Shown one piece after another: positions 1-6,130 of a stretch of DNA of 12,303 bases. The DNA is from Ignavibacteriota bacterium. Its GTDB lineage: Bacteria > Bacteroidota > Ignavibacteria > Palsa-1295. Both the position numbers and the translations under genes were made by a program. The first letter of the stretch is position 1. Every line of letters starts with the position of its first letter. The notes beneath the pieces were generated by a model. It had not been told where the DNA came from and did not search any database. It saw nothing but the letters and a program-made list of their open reading frames with translations. The DNA lies in the NCBI GenBank assembly GCA_025357895.1, contig JANYLL010000329.1:1-12303 (forward strand), given 5' to 3'.

Positions 1-77
1 CGGACAGGGCACCCCTTTGTTGTGTGGGCTGTAATTAACGAGCCTAAAAGACTCATATGCTTAAGGGGATAAATAAC
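1..77. other. left edge, no gene assigned
   Basis: Nothing can be assigned with confidence. There is no tRNA-like fold. Only the last bases are interpretable: an AAGGGG at 63-68 lies at ribosome-binding distance from the ATG at 78. The stretch may hold the end of a gene outside the window. Confidence 0.4.
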
Positions 78-320
78 ATGATTGACGTACAAATAACAAC
101 TCCGGTTTTGCCAGGAAAGATAATGAAGGCAAAACTTGAAAAGACGATTAAAGCGGTAGAAAAAGATGACGTTTATAATATCAATTTCTATCAGGAAGGA
201 AGAGATTTTTACGGTCAGACAAATTTCCAAATCCTTGTGATGGATGCTTCCAGACGCGAACTTAATGATCTACGGAATGAAATTCTCGCTGCACTCTTAA
301 CCCTGCTTATCGGTAAATAA
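78..320 (+). CDS. small protein of unknown function
   Basis: An 80-residue protein that I do not recognise. The start is placed at 78 rather than at the in-frame ATG at 57 because AAGGGG (63-68) sits 9 bases before it. The product is soluble-looking, with no signal peptide or membrane segment. It has a basic stretch near residues 16-30 (KIMKAKLEKTIKAVEK), an alternating strand-like middle (YNINFYQEG, then FQILVMD) and a leucine-rich helical end (NEILAALLTLLIGK). Its stop codon is only 2 bases from the next ATG, so the two genes are very probably co-transcribed and translationally coupled. Given the neighbouring methylase and pRiA4b-type gene it may belong to an accessory island; function cannot be stated. 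Confidence 0.6.
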   Translation: MIDVQITTPVLPGKIMKAKLEKTIKAVEKDDVYNINFYQEGRDFYGQTNFQILVMDASRRELNDLRNEILAALLTLLIGK

Positions 321-322
321 CA

Positions 323-562
323 ATGGCAACAAAACCCGGACCGGAATTTAAACTTGCAATCGAACATTTGCAGACTGCCGATTTCCTACTCAAAGAGAAG
401 AAAGCAAAGAAATTAGCAAGAGCAGAAGGAAGGTACATAATCAATGAGACGATGCATGCTCTTTTTTGGATGTCTGACAATTCATGGAAAAAGGTCAGAG
501 CCAAACTGAAGAAATATGCTCTCGATCATCTTCTTGATATTTACCTTGATAAAAAGGTATAA
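323..562 (+). CDS. small basic protein of unknown function
   Basis: A 79-residue protein, not recognised. It is strongly basic, with lysine/arginine clusters near residues 24-37 (KEKKAKKLARAEGR) and 55-64 (SWKKVRAKLKK), and is predicted mostly helical from its spacing of hydrophobic residues. There are no cysteines, signal peptide or membrane helix. The charge would suit nucleic-acid binding, but that is inference. The ATG begins 2 bases after the stop of the preceding small gene, with no Shine-Dalgarno site of its own, so coupling is likely. It converges with the minus-strand gene ending at 598, leaving 35 bases in which no convincing terminator is seen. Confidence 0.55.
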   Translation: MATKPGPEFKLAIEHLQTADFLLKEKKAKKLARAEGRYIINETMHALFWMSDNSWKKVRAKLKKYALDHLLDIYLDKKV

Positions 563-578
563 TATCAAGTGTAATGAA

Positions 579-630
579 GGAGTTTTATATTATAGATTTA
601 GCTCTTTTCTGTTTGTCGGAGTTTTATATT
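579..630. repeat. 13-bp direct repeat pair
   Basis: GGAGTTTTATATT occurs exactly at 579-591 and again at 618-630, with starts 39 bases apart. The first copy lies in the convergent intergenic gap; the second lies inside the last codons of the pRiA4b-family gene. The sequence is AT-rich, which raises the chance of coincidence, but an exact 13-mer this close is unlikely to be random. It could be a remnant of a slippage duplication or of an insertion at the island edge. Confidence 0.5.
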
Positions 631-1275
631 TATTTCTTCAATATCGAAATGCAGCGGATCAAAATTCTTATATCCGCATTCCTCTAACCACTCTGTAATC
701 TCTTTCGCTTTTTTACCGCCTTTCTTGAGATCTGAGAGCATATCGTAATAGGACTCGATCCCTCCGATATTCTCCGGCGGACATGCGCCTTCTCCCCCAA
801 TACATTGTGGATAGACCATGTTCTTTTCAAGAGGCAAAATACTAACGATGGAAATTTCATGATACCAGTCATCTCCCCGATCATACCGGTAATAAAATTT
901 CTCTCTTGCCGAATTGACAATCTGAGCAAGCTTTACTGTAGTTGAATCAAGCGGAATATTCAATGGATTTCCTTCATATCCCTCTTCGTCAGGCTCTTCG
1001 AATCGCAATCCGTGAACGTCAAATTCATAGATATGCCCATCCTCATCCTGCCAGCCCATGACGATCTTCAATAGCAGATGAAACTCGTGTAACGTAATAT
1101 CATTCTTCGTTACGAATCGCCGCCATATTTTTGGATCGGAGCCTGTTAAATAAACATCAAAAGTCAGAGCGGAGATATATACGGTGTTTCGAAGAAAATC
1201 TCTCTCATTGGGATAGAGAGCCTCAGAGTTCTCGATTACACCTTTAATATTTATCTTCTGGTTTTCATTTTCCAT
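598..1275 (-). CDS. plasmid pRiA4b ORF-3 family protein
   Basis: A 225-residue member of the pRiA4b ORF-3-like family (Pfam PRiA4_ORF3), whose biochemical role is not established. Recognised by the family's conserved blocks: PKIWRR at residues 48-53, GWQDEDGHIYEF at 74-85, the charged YRYDRGDDWYHEI at 129-141, and the Cys/Pro/Gly block from C158 through GACPPENIGG to 172. The extended domain spans about residues 34-205. The start is uncertain: ATG at 1275 is used, as an in-frame TTG at 1305 would add ten hydrophobic residues (PQLLLLIFS) not expected in the family, and neither has a clear ribosome-binding site. It follows the adenine methylase gene on the same strand after 44 bases, so the two probably form an operon. 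The family is common on plasmids and in accessory regions, consistent with an acquired cassette. Confidence 0.85.
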   Translation of the reverse strand: MENENQKINIKGVIENSEALYPNERDFLRNTVYISALTFDVYLTGSDPKIWRRFVTKNDITLHEFHLLLKIVMGWQDEDGHIYEFDVHGLRFEEPDEEGYEGNPLNIPLDSTTVKLAQIVNSAREKFYYRYDRGDDWYHEISIVSILPLEKNMVYPQCIGGEGACPPENIGGIESYYDMLSDLKKGGKKAKEITEWLEECGYKNFDPLHFDIEEINIKLRQTEKS

Positions 1276-1319
1276 ACTGAAGATCAACAATAATAATTGA
1301 GGCAAAATGCCGAATGCTT

Positions 1320-2093
1320 CTAATAATTACGGATCAGTAGTTCATGCTTATAGAAAGGCTTCTTACCCAAGGTATATCGAACAGGCTCCGTCTTTTCGAT
1401 CTTAAAGCCCTTATAGAGCTTTCTGATCATCGGAACGTCATCATAACTCAATAAGAACTTCCCCTGAATCCCTGCCAGTTGATCCCGAAGCTTCACGTGC
1501 ATTTCCTCCGTAAATACGAACTGATAATAATCCGTACCATCTGCCACAACGTATGGCGGATCGCAATAGAAAAAGGACTCCTCGGAATCGTAGTTCTTTA
1601 TGAGCCGCTCGAAGGGAAGGTTTTCGATATAGGTATGCTTAAGTCTTTCTGATAAGTCAATGATGGTATCATGCTGAACGGCAGTTCTGGGGGGCACACG
1701 ACGGCTGAAAGCATACCCTGATCCAAACCGTCCTCCGAAGGCGCATTTAATGACAAAGAAGTAATACACGGCTCGTTCCACATCAGAAATATCCTTCGGA
1801 TTGCTTTTAAGTAATTTCAGCAGCCTGTAATACTCATCCCGGCTATTAAGCAGCCACCAAAGGTGATCATAGAAGTCGGTGGGATTATCCTGAATCTGTT
1901 TATAAAGATTCACGAGATCGCCATTAATATCATTAATGACTTCTACTTTTGAAGGTTCCTTTCCCCAATACACCCAAGCACCACCGGCAAATGCTTCGAT
2001 AAAGCATCGGTGTTCAGGAATAAGGGAAATGATATGATTACGGAGCAAGCGCTTTCCGCCTACCCAAGGAAACGGGGAATTGAGTTTTGCCAT
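1320..2093 (-). CDS. dam: D12-class DNA adenine N6-methyltransferase
   Basis: A 257-residue DNA (adenine-N6) methyltransferase of the D12/Dam class, using SAM to methylate adenine within a short target. Motifs in family order: PFPWVGGK at residues 7-14 (motif X), FIEAFAGGAWV at 31-41 (SAM-binding motif I), NDINGDL at 54-60, catalytic DPPY at 178-181 (motif IV), and the usual C-terminal ELLIRN. Length is typical of E. coli Dam or phage-type enzymes. The start is ATG 2093, directly before the conserved region; an in-frame TTG at 2168 would add 25 non-conserved residues. Upstream AAAGAA is at best a weak ribosome-binding site. No restriction endonuclease is visible nearby, so it is an orphan in this window, paired with the downstream pRiA4b-type gene. 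Target specificity (such as GATC) cannot be read from sequence alone. The symbol denotes class, not proven orthology. Confidence 0.92.
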   Translation of the reverse strand: MAKLNSPFPWVGGKRLLRNHIISLIPEHRCFIEAFAGGAWVYWGKEPSKVEVINDINGDLVNLYKQIQDNPTDFYDHLWWLLNSRDEYYRLLKLLKSNPKDISDVERAVYYFFVIKCAFGGRFGSGYAFSRRVPPRTAVQHDTIIDLSERLKHTYIENLPFERLIKNYDSEESFFYCDPPYVVADGTDYYQFVFTEEMHVKLRDQLAGIQGKFLLSYDDVPMIRKLYKGFKIEKTEPVRYTLGKKPFYKHELLIRNY

Positions 2094-2244
2094 GGTTCTT
2101 TGGTTGTTGATAAAAAAAATCAAGACTAAAGAACCTAACCCATAAGAATAACAGGCAGGAATTCCCAAACATTTTACCTATCAGGCATGAATAGTTATAT
2201 ATGTATAAAAGTATATATGACGAATCGCCGAAAAGGGATACAGG

Positions 2245-2346
2245 ATGTTCTACGGAAGTTCAATTGCAGGAATTTTTGGAGGTCTAACTAGGGAAAGAAT
2301 AGGTAAAGAACTGCAAAGAAGTGGATTGAATCGTATAAATCATTAG
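2245..2346 (+). CDS. possible 33-residue small ORF
   Basis: An ATG-to-TAG frame of 33 codons beginning MFYGSSIAGIFGG, with a short hydrophobic/glycine-rich N-terminal half and a basic C-terminal half (TRERIGKELQRSG). AAGGGA at 2233-2238 is 6 bases upstream, a plausible ribosome-binding site. There is no recognisable homologue and no neighbouring gene it clearly belongs with. It could be a small amphipathic peptide, a remnant of a longer gene, or a chance frame in intergenic DNA; the last is the most likely single explanation. Confidence 0.22.
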   Translation: MFYGSSIAGIFGGLTRERIGKELQRSGLNRINH

Positions 2347-2486
2347 ACTTATCGCCGACATTAACAGCTATCAGCAAAGTGAGCAATAAACAATTTCTTT
2401 AATCCTCACCTCTTTCCCTGTCACTAAATTTTTGCTTTAGTCGTTCTTTAATAAGTAAGATGAATCGGGGTATTGTCTTAGCTCAC

Positions 2487-2515
2487 TTATCCCCATTCTT
2501 ATCCACTTTTCCACA
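2487..2515 (+). promoter_or_regulatory. cluster of three DnaA-box-like 9-mers
   Basis: TTATCCCCA (2487-2495), TTATCCACT (2499-2507) and TTTTCCACA (2507-2515) each differ by one base from the DnaA box TTATCCACA and point the same way, followed by an AT-rich stretch to 2595. None is a perfect box, and isolated one-mismatch copies occur elsewhere in the window by chance, such as within the gene near 807-815. It could be a DnaA-responsive regulatory site for the sigma gene or a coincidence. Confidence 0.25.
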
Positions 2516-2532
2516 TATCTGAATTTATTTTC

Positions 2533-2550
2533 TATTTCTTGGTAGAAATA
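2533..2550. promoter_or_regulatory. palindrome upstream of the sigma gene
   Basis: Perfect 7-bp arms TATTTCT (2533-2539) and AGAAATA (2544-2550) flank a 4-base centre TGGT, ending 45 bases before the sigma start codon. A second, smaller symmetric element GAAGA-TT-TCTTC (2552-2563) follows at once. The position fits an operator or a 5'-leader hairpin for the sigma/anti-sigma operon, but nothing in the sequence proves a bound factor. Confidence 0.3.
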
Positions 2551-2595
2551 TGAAGATTTCTTCTTATTATTTAGTATAGAGGTGTAATTAATTCT

Positions 2596-3546
2596 GTGTC
2601 GCAAAGTTCTTATAATACAGCAGGCAAGCCTCTGAACGATGAGGAAAGGAGGACTGGGGCAAGCGATCAATCAAAGGATTCATTTGAGGAATCCCAAAAT
2701 CAGTTAATGCCCGAAGACTTTCCTATATCAGAACAAGGTTTTACAGGTGATGTCTCTGCCGAAGCGGATGATGTTATCGGCGGCGAACTCCCTGAAATCA
2801 TGGAAGTTCCGAAGTCCCGCTTTTTTGCGAACGGACAGTATAAGAAGCGCCCGATGGTGGCGAAATCTTTTACGAACGAGTTCATTGAGAAAAAAGGAGA
2901 TAGTGCTGAAAACGACGAAGACTGCTTTTTCAAGTACCAAAAAGGCGACGACCCTGCCTTTTTTATTCTCTACGAGCGCTATAAAGCAAGTGTTTATTCA
3001 TATTGCGCAAAAGTTCTGCTATCGGCAGGGCTTTCCGAAGAGCTGGTAGAGGATACATTTCAGGAAGTTTTTCTTCGCGTTTCGCAATACCGTCATACCT
3101 TTGTTTCCGGCGAGTTCAGAGCCTGGATCTTTACGGTAACCCGTAATACCTGCCTGAGTTCAAAAAAGCGCGGCTTGCGGAATAATCTTTCAACGGGCAC
3201 ACTTATCGATCCTGATAATGTAACCGATGACGAAGCACTGAGCGGTCAGACAATGATCCGGCGGTCGGAAGATCCGTTGGAGATCCTGACACAAAAGGAG
3301 CAGACAAATTTGCTGCTTGCAGCAATAGCAGAATTGCCGGAGACCTATCGCGAGGCACTGATTCTCAGCGAATATGAAGGATTGACATACGAAGAGATCG
3401 GTAAGTTGACCGGTACATCGCTTTCGACGATTCGCATCAGAGTTTTCAGAGCGAAGAAGCGATTAAGAAAAGTTTTGCGCCCCATATTGGGGAAGGAGTA
3501 TTCTGCGAAAGAAACCAGCGCAGATCTAGAAGAAGAGATAGTATGA
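2596..3546 (+). CDS. ECF-type RNA polymerase sigma factor
   Basis: A 316-residue group-IV (extracytoplasmic function) sigma factor that would direct RNA polymerase to a specific regulon. Sigma region 2 spans about residues 119-190 (ALFxxYERY-like start, EELVEDTFQEVFLRV at 148-162, then FRAWIFTVTRNTCL at 174-187); region 4 spans about 238-293, with the helix-turn-helix LTYEEIGKLTGTSLSTIR at 263-280. The remarkable part is the first ~115 residues, an acidic, low-complexity extension; ordinary ECF factors are about 180-200 residues in total. The start is GTG at 2596, with AGAGGTG (2578-2584) 11 bases upstream; an in-frame ATG at 2707 would still leave ~80 extra residues. It overlaps the next gene by 4 bases (ATGA), the classic arrangement for a sigma factor and its anti-sigma factor. 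ECF subgroup was not determined. Confidence 0.93.
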   Translation: MSQSSYNTAGKPLNDEERRTGASDQSKDSFEESQNQLMPEDFPISEQGFTGDVSAEADDVIGGELPEIMEVPKSRFFANGQYKKRPMVAKSFTNEFIEKKGDSAENDEDCFFKYQKGDDPAFFILYERYKASVYSYCAKVLLSAGLSEELVEDTFQEVFLRVSQYRHTFVSGEFRAWIFTVTRNTCLSSKKRGLRNNLSTGTLIDPDNVTDDEALSGQTMIRRSEDPLEILTQKEQTNLLLAAIAELPETYREALILSEYEGLTYEEIGKLTGTSLSTIRIRVFRAKKRLRKVLRPILGKEYSAKETSADLEEEIV

Positions 3547-4286
3547 AACAAAACCCACGAATAACAGACGAGCATATCGTTGCATATTTAGATGGCGAGC
3601 TGCATGTAAGTTCTGAAGTAGAGCGTGAACTTCGCGCTACTCCGGCTGCTGCCGAATATTCAGCAATTGGAAAAGCAATGGCACACAGTCGTGCCGATTC
3701 CCGCTTTATGCTAAGTGCATCTATTGATGCAAGTGCAAAAAAGATGCTTTCCCGTGCAATTTCATCGTCGCGCGGAGAAGTTCGCACTGCTGCCCCTGCT
3801 CCAAGTGCAGCTCCGGTGCGCAGCATTCCTGCTACAAGAAGCATTAAGTTTATATGGGCAAGACGTGCCTCGGTCGGTTTTGCATTTGCTACGCTGCTTG
3901 CGTTCTTATGGTTCAACACGGGCAATAAGAATGAGCAGATCACCCAAGTGCCTGTTCCGAGAAGCACTCCTGCGCCGATACAACAAACAGCACCGGCGTT
4001 GCCCGAAGTTGTTGCTACTCAACCCGGACAGTTAGCTGCTAATATCGATATGCAATCGCATTCCGCAGCACCGACAGTACATACCGTAAAAAATCCGGAC
4101 GTTTCGAAAAATCTTACTAAAAAAGACCTTGCAACAAATACTACTGAAACTCAAACCGAAACACCGGGCGTGACTGCTCATGAAGACGTGAAAGCCGATC
4201 CTGCTGAGATCATGATCTCGCATCGTTATGCGAAAATGATCAAAGCAACACGCGCAGTTGAAGTTACCGAGCAAGATCGTATGTAA
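3543..4286 (+). CDS. putative membrane anti-sigma factor
   Basis: A 247-residue single-pass membrane protein, probably the regulator that sequesters the upstream sigma factor. Residues 1-107 would be cytoplasmic and start with HIVAYLDGEL (11-20), the motif that opens many anti-sigma domains. A basic flank (RRAS) precedes the hydrophobic segment VGFAFATLLAFLWF at about 111-124. The remainder is a periplasmic, Pro/Thr/Ala-rich, probably disordered tail. It has no cysteines, so the HxxxCxxC zinc site of classical ZAS-domain anti-sigma factors is absent. The assignment therefore rests on the motif, topology and the 4-base ATGA overlap with the sigma gene. Release of sigma by intramembrane proteolysis would be the family mechanism, but no protease gene is nearby. 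The C-terminal tail has no recognisable sensory domain. Confidence 0.75.
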   Translation: MKQNPRITDEHIVAYLDGELHVSSEVERELRATPAAAEYSAIGKAMAHSRADSRFMLSASIDASAKKMLSRAISSSRGEVRTAAPAPSAAPVRSIPATRSIKFIWARRASVGFAFATLLAFLWFNTGNKNEQITQVPVPRSTPAPIQQTAPALPEVVATQPGQLAANIDMQSHSAAPTVHTVKNPDVSKNLTKKDLATNTTETQTETPGVTAHEDVKADPAEIMISHRYAKMIKATRAVEVTEQDRM

Positions 4287-4302
4287 ACTCTGATTTGGTT
4301 TT

Positions 4303-4335
4303 CTCTTTCATACATTATATAGATGAATGAAAGAG
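4303..4335 (+). promoter_or_regulatory. strong stem-loop before the barrel-protein gene
   Basis: CTCTTTCATACAT (4303-4315) pairs with ATGAATGAAAGAG (4323-4335) with one A-A mismatch (4312/4326), around the loop TATATAG. It lies in the 60-base gap between the anti-sigma and barrel genes, ending 11 bases before the GTG start. No U-run follows on either strand, so it is not a standard intrinsic terminator. Plausible roles are mRNA processing or stability, attenuation, or masking of the weak ribosome-binding region of the downstream gene. Confidence 0.55.
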
Positions 4336-4346
4336 TAAAGTGAAAA

Positions 4347-6110
4347 GTGAAAAAAGGACAGAAGATAGAACAACTGATAATAGCCGCAAGCACCGTTTCT
4401 GTGCTTGTGGCTTTTGTCATGTTTTTTTCTACACTAACTTTTGCCCAGTCTTCTCAGGATACTCCATTGAAATATGATGCTCCTGCCCATGCACAAAAAA
4501 CTGAGGAGTACATAAAAAGCATTGACGATCTAATGCATGACAGGCTCGAGACCGAGCGTGAAAAGTATGGACCCAATCTTGCACCTGAACTTCTGAAAGT
4601 CGAAGCAAATTATATTCGTACTGATGCGCCCACAGGTGAAATCGTTATGCATGAAGCGACGTTCCATCTCGAACCCCGCTATATGTCTTTTTCTGCTGAA
4701 GGTCGTGAGAAGACCGATACAGTAAAAACCTCTCCTCAATCGGTAATGTATTTTGTCGGTTCGGCTCGAACTCCTCTTGCCCTTCCGCTTGTCAGTAATC
4801 TTTCCAAGGTGCTTTCAGGGGATGAAGCATCGTACACCGTTTCTCTCGGAATACTTCCGCTTCCAAAGCTAAAGGATTCCAAAAGTGATTCGATCCGTTA
4901 TTATGTGATTATCGAACGCGCGATCGAATCCAATCGCAGTGAAAGTGAAAAGAAATTTGAGCGCTATGCAAAAGAATTTTCTGCATTGCCGGGCGATCCG
5001 CTTCGTTTGCGTTTAGAGAACACTCCTCCGGATAAGCAGACCTATATTTTCAAGATCGAAGATAACGAAGTCCTGAATTTTTACGAAGATTTTGCGCGGC
5101 ATTTTAAGGAAGATATTATCTTAAACGGAGAGCGCCTGAAATATATTTTAGGAAAAGCAGATCTTTCGATGCAGTCATCGCGCTTATCGATCCCATATAC
5201 CGTTGCCAGAACATCTGCGATCAAGGTTGATCTTATTTCCATCGTAGATCCGGCACATCCGCTGACACTTATAGATTCCGTAATGCGTCCGGCGGATTAT
5301 CTTGCTGAGCATGATATGAAGCCATATCCGAATGGCACGTATCAATACCGAATTACAGCAAAAGAAATTGGCTCCGGAAAAATTTTATATGATGAGACAA
5401 AAAGCTTTGAAAAGAAGTCTCCGATGCTTGTCGGCAATGGCATGTCAATCGCCAATGCCGATACACTTGAAGTTGGCGGGAGAAAAGAAAGCGCACAGAA
5501 AGTACTTCAAAATTTAAATCTTGCTAAGACTATTGCCGAGACAAAAGTTGTACAGCTTACGGCAACACTCAGCAATGTGCGCTCGGATAATGATGAACTA
5601 AAGAAAAAAGTTGAGGCAACTCAGGGTAATGTAATTGCAGGTCTGCGTTTCCGTGCCGGTGGCGGTTTGGGAAATAGTACGGGTTATAATCTAATGTTAG
5701 GAGTAGAATCAAATGTGCCGTCGTTCACTCTTGATCTTTCTTATGGCTTGCTCTACTCTTCGAGCGTTCCGTATCTTGCCTATGATGCGCCACAGAATTT
5801 CTCGCAGCTTTTTACTTCTCCGAAGTCTTTGGGTTTACAGATCGGATGGTCGCCTCGCAGTTTTGTTAATGGAGCTATTCAGCCGGTCATTCGGCTTGGC
5901 TATTATGGTATCTACTCTGCACAGACAGCTTCGACAAAGGGCGGCATTCATAGCGCAACACTTCTTGCGCCTTCGATCGGTATTATGACTACTCCGGGCG
6001 GAGCAGGCTCCAGCGTTGGTGCAGATCTAACTGTTGGTCCGATCTTTGGCCTCGGAATTCCCGCTCCTGCACAATTTGATGTTCAGGTAAAGGTGTACGT
6101 GCGGTTCTGA
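4347..6110 (+). CDS. exported protein with C-terminal outer-membrane barrel
   Basis: A 587-residue envelope protein of no family I can name. In order: a long signal peptide with hydrophobic core at about 10-30 and predicted cleavage TFA|Q (33/34); an extended soluble region to about 280; an Ig-like stretch at about 285-355 recalling FlgD-type domains (PYPNGTYQYRITAKE, 326-340); a probable coiled coil at about 380-425; and a terminal segment, 429-587, of alternating amphipathic strands rich in Gly and aromatic residues, ending VKVYVRF. The terminal Phe is typical of outer-membrane barrels folded by the BAM complex. The start is GTG 4347 with only AAAGTGA-like sequence upstream. It lies 60 bases after the anti-sigma gene, beyond a stem-loop, so it may be an operon partner or a target of the sigma factor. 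The coiled coil could span the periplasm or oligomerise the protein. Confidence 0.8.
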   Translation: MKKGQKIEQLIIAASTVSVLVAFVMFFSTLTFAQSSQDTPLKYDAPAHAQKTEEYIKSIDDLMHDRLETEREKYGPNLAPELLKVEANYIRTDAPTGEIVMHEATFHLEPRYMSFSAEGREKTDTVKTSPQSVMYFVGSARTPLALPLVSNLSKVLSGDEASYTVSLGILPLPKLKDSKSDSIRYYVIIERAIESNRSESEKKFERYAKEFSALPGDPLRLRLENTPPDKQTYIFKIEDNEVLNFYEDFARHFKEDIILNGERLKYILGKADLSMQSSRLSIPYTVARTSAIKVDLISIVDPAHPLTLIDSVMRPADYLAEHDMKPYPNGTYQYRITAKEIGSGKILYDETKSFEKKSPMLVGNGMSIANADTLEVGGRKESAQKVLQNLNLAKTIAETKVVQLTATLSNVRSDNDELKKKVEATQGNVIAGLRFRAGGGLGNSTGYNLMLGVESNVPSFTLDLSYGLLYSSSVPYLAYDAPQNFSQLFTSPKSLGLQIGWSPRSFVNGAIQPVIRLGYYGIYSAQTASTKGGIHSATLLAPSIGIMTTPGGAGSSVGADLTVGPIFGLGIPAPAQFDVQVKVYVRF

Positions 6111-6130
6111 TAATTTTGTTTTTACCGCAC
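6099..6130. other. inverted repeat across convergent gene ends
   Basis: GTGCGGT (6099-6105) and ACCGCAC (6124-6130) form a 7-bp inverted repeat around an 18-base T-rich centre, overlapping the last codons of both convergent genes, whose stop codons are 11 bases apart. No U-run follows either arm, so evidence for a bidirectional terminator is weak. Both arms encode Val-Arg at a protein C-terminus, which may be coincidence. Confidence 0.3.

Larger units (their letters stand above)
2094..2595. other. gene-poor divergent intergenic region
   Basis: About 500 bases separate the minus-strand methylase from the plus-strand sigma gene, so promoters for both should lie here. It holds an AT-rich stretch with two TATATATG copies 16 bases apart (2196-2220), a doubtful 33-codon ORF (2245-2346), three DnaA-box-like 9-mers (2487-2515) and a palindrome (2533-2550). 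No tRNA, insertion sequence or standard terminator was found. I could not place a -35/-10 pair with confidence. Confidence 0.5.

Noticed and set aside
1..8. Partial second copy of the GTCGGACA-type palindrome at the left edge (CGGACAGG)
   Set aside because: Only eight bases match before the sequence diverges; this is too short to call a repeat copy.
558..594. AT-only inverted repeat TATAATAT/ATATTATA between convergent genes as a terminator
   Set aside because: The stem is all A-T with a 21-base loop and no following U-run, so it would be too weak to act as an intrinsic terminator.
1276..1305. Earlier TTG start for the pRiA4b-type protein
   Set aside because: It would add ten mostly hydrophobic residues with no ribosome-binding site and no family match; ATG 1275 is simpler.
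598..2093. A complete restriction-modification system
   Set aside because: Only the methylase is recognisable; the pRiA4b-type protein has no visible nuclease motif such as PD-ExK or HNH.
2487..2595. Replication origin (DnaA-like boxes plus AT-rich DNA, with rsmG in the same window)
   Set aside because: There are only three imperfect boxes, no dnaA, dnaN, parAB or mnmG nearby, and rsmG lies 7.5 kb away within an unrelated operon.
6099..6130. Bidirectional intrinsic terminator at the convergent junction
   Set aside because: The stem is 7 bp with an 18-base loop and neither arm is followed by a U-run; kept only as a low-confidence inverted repeat.
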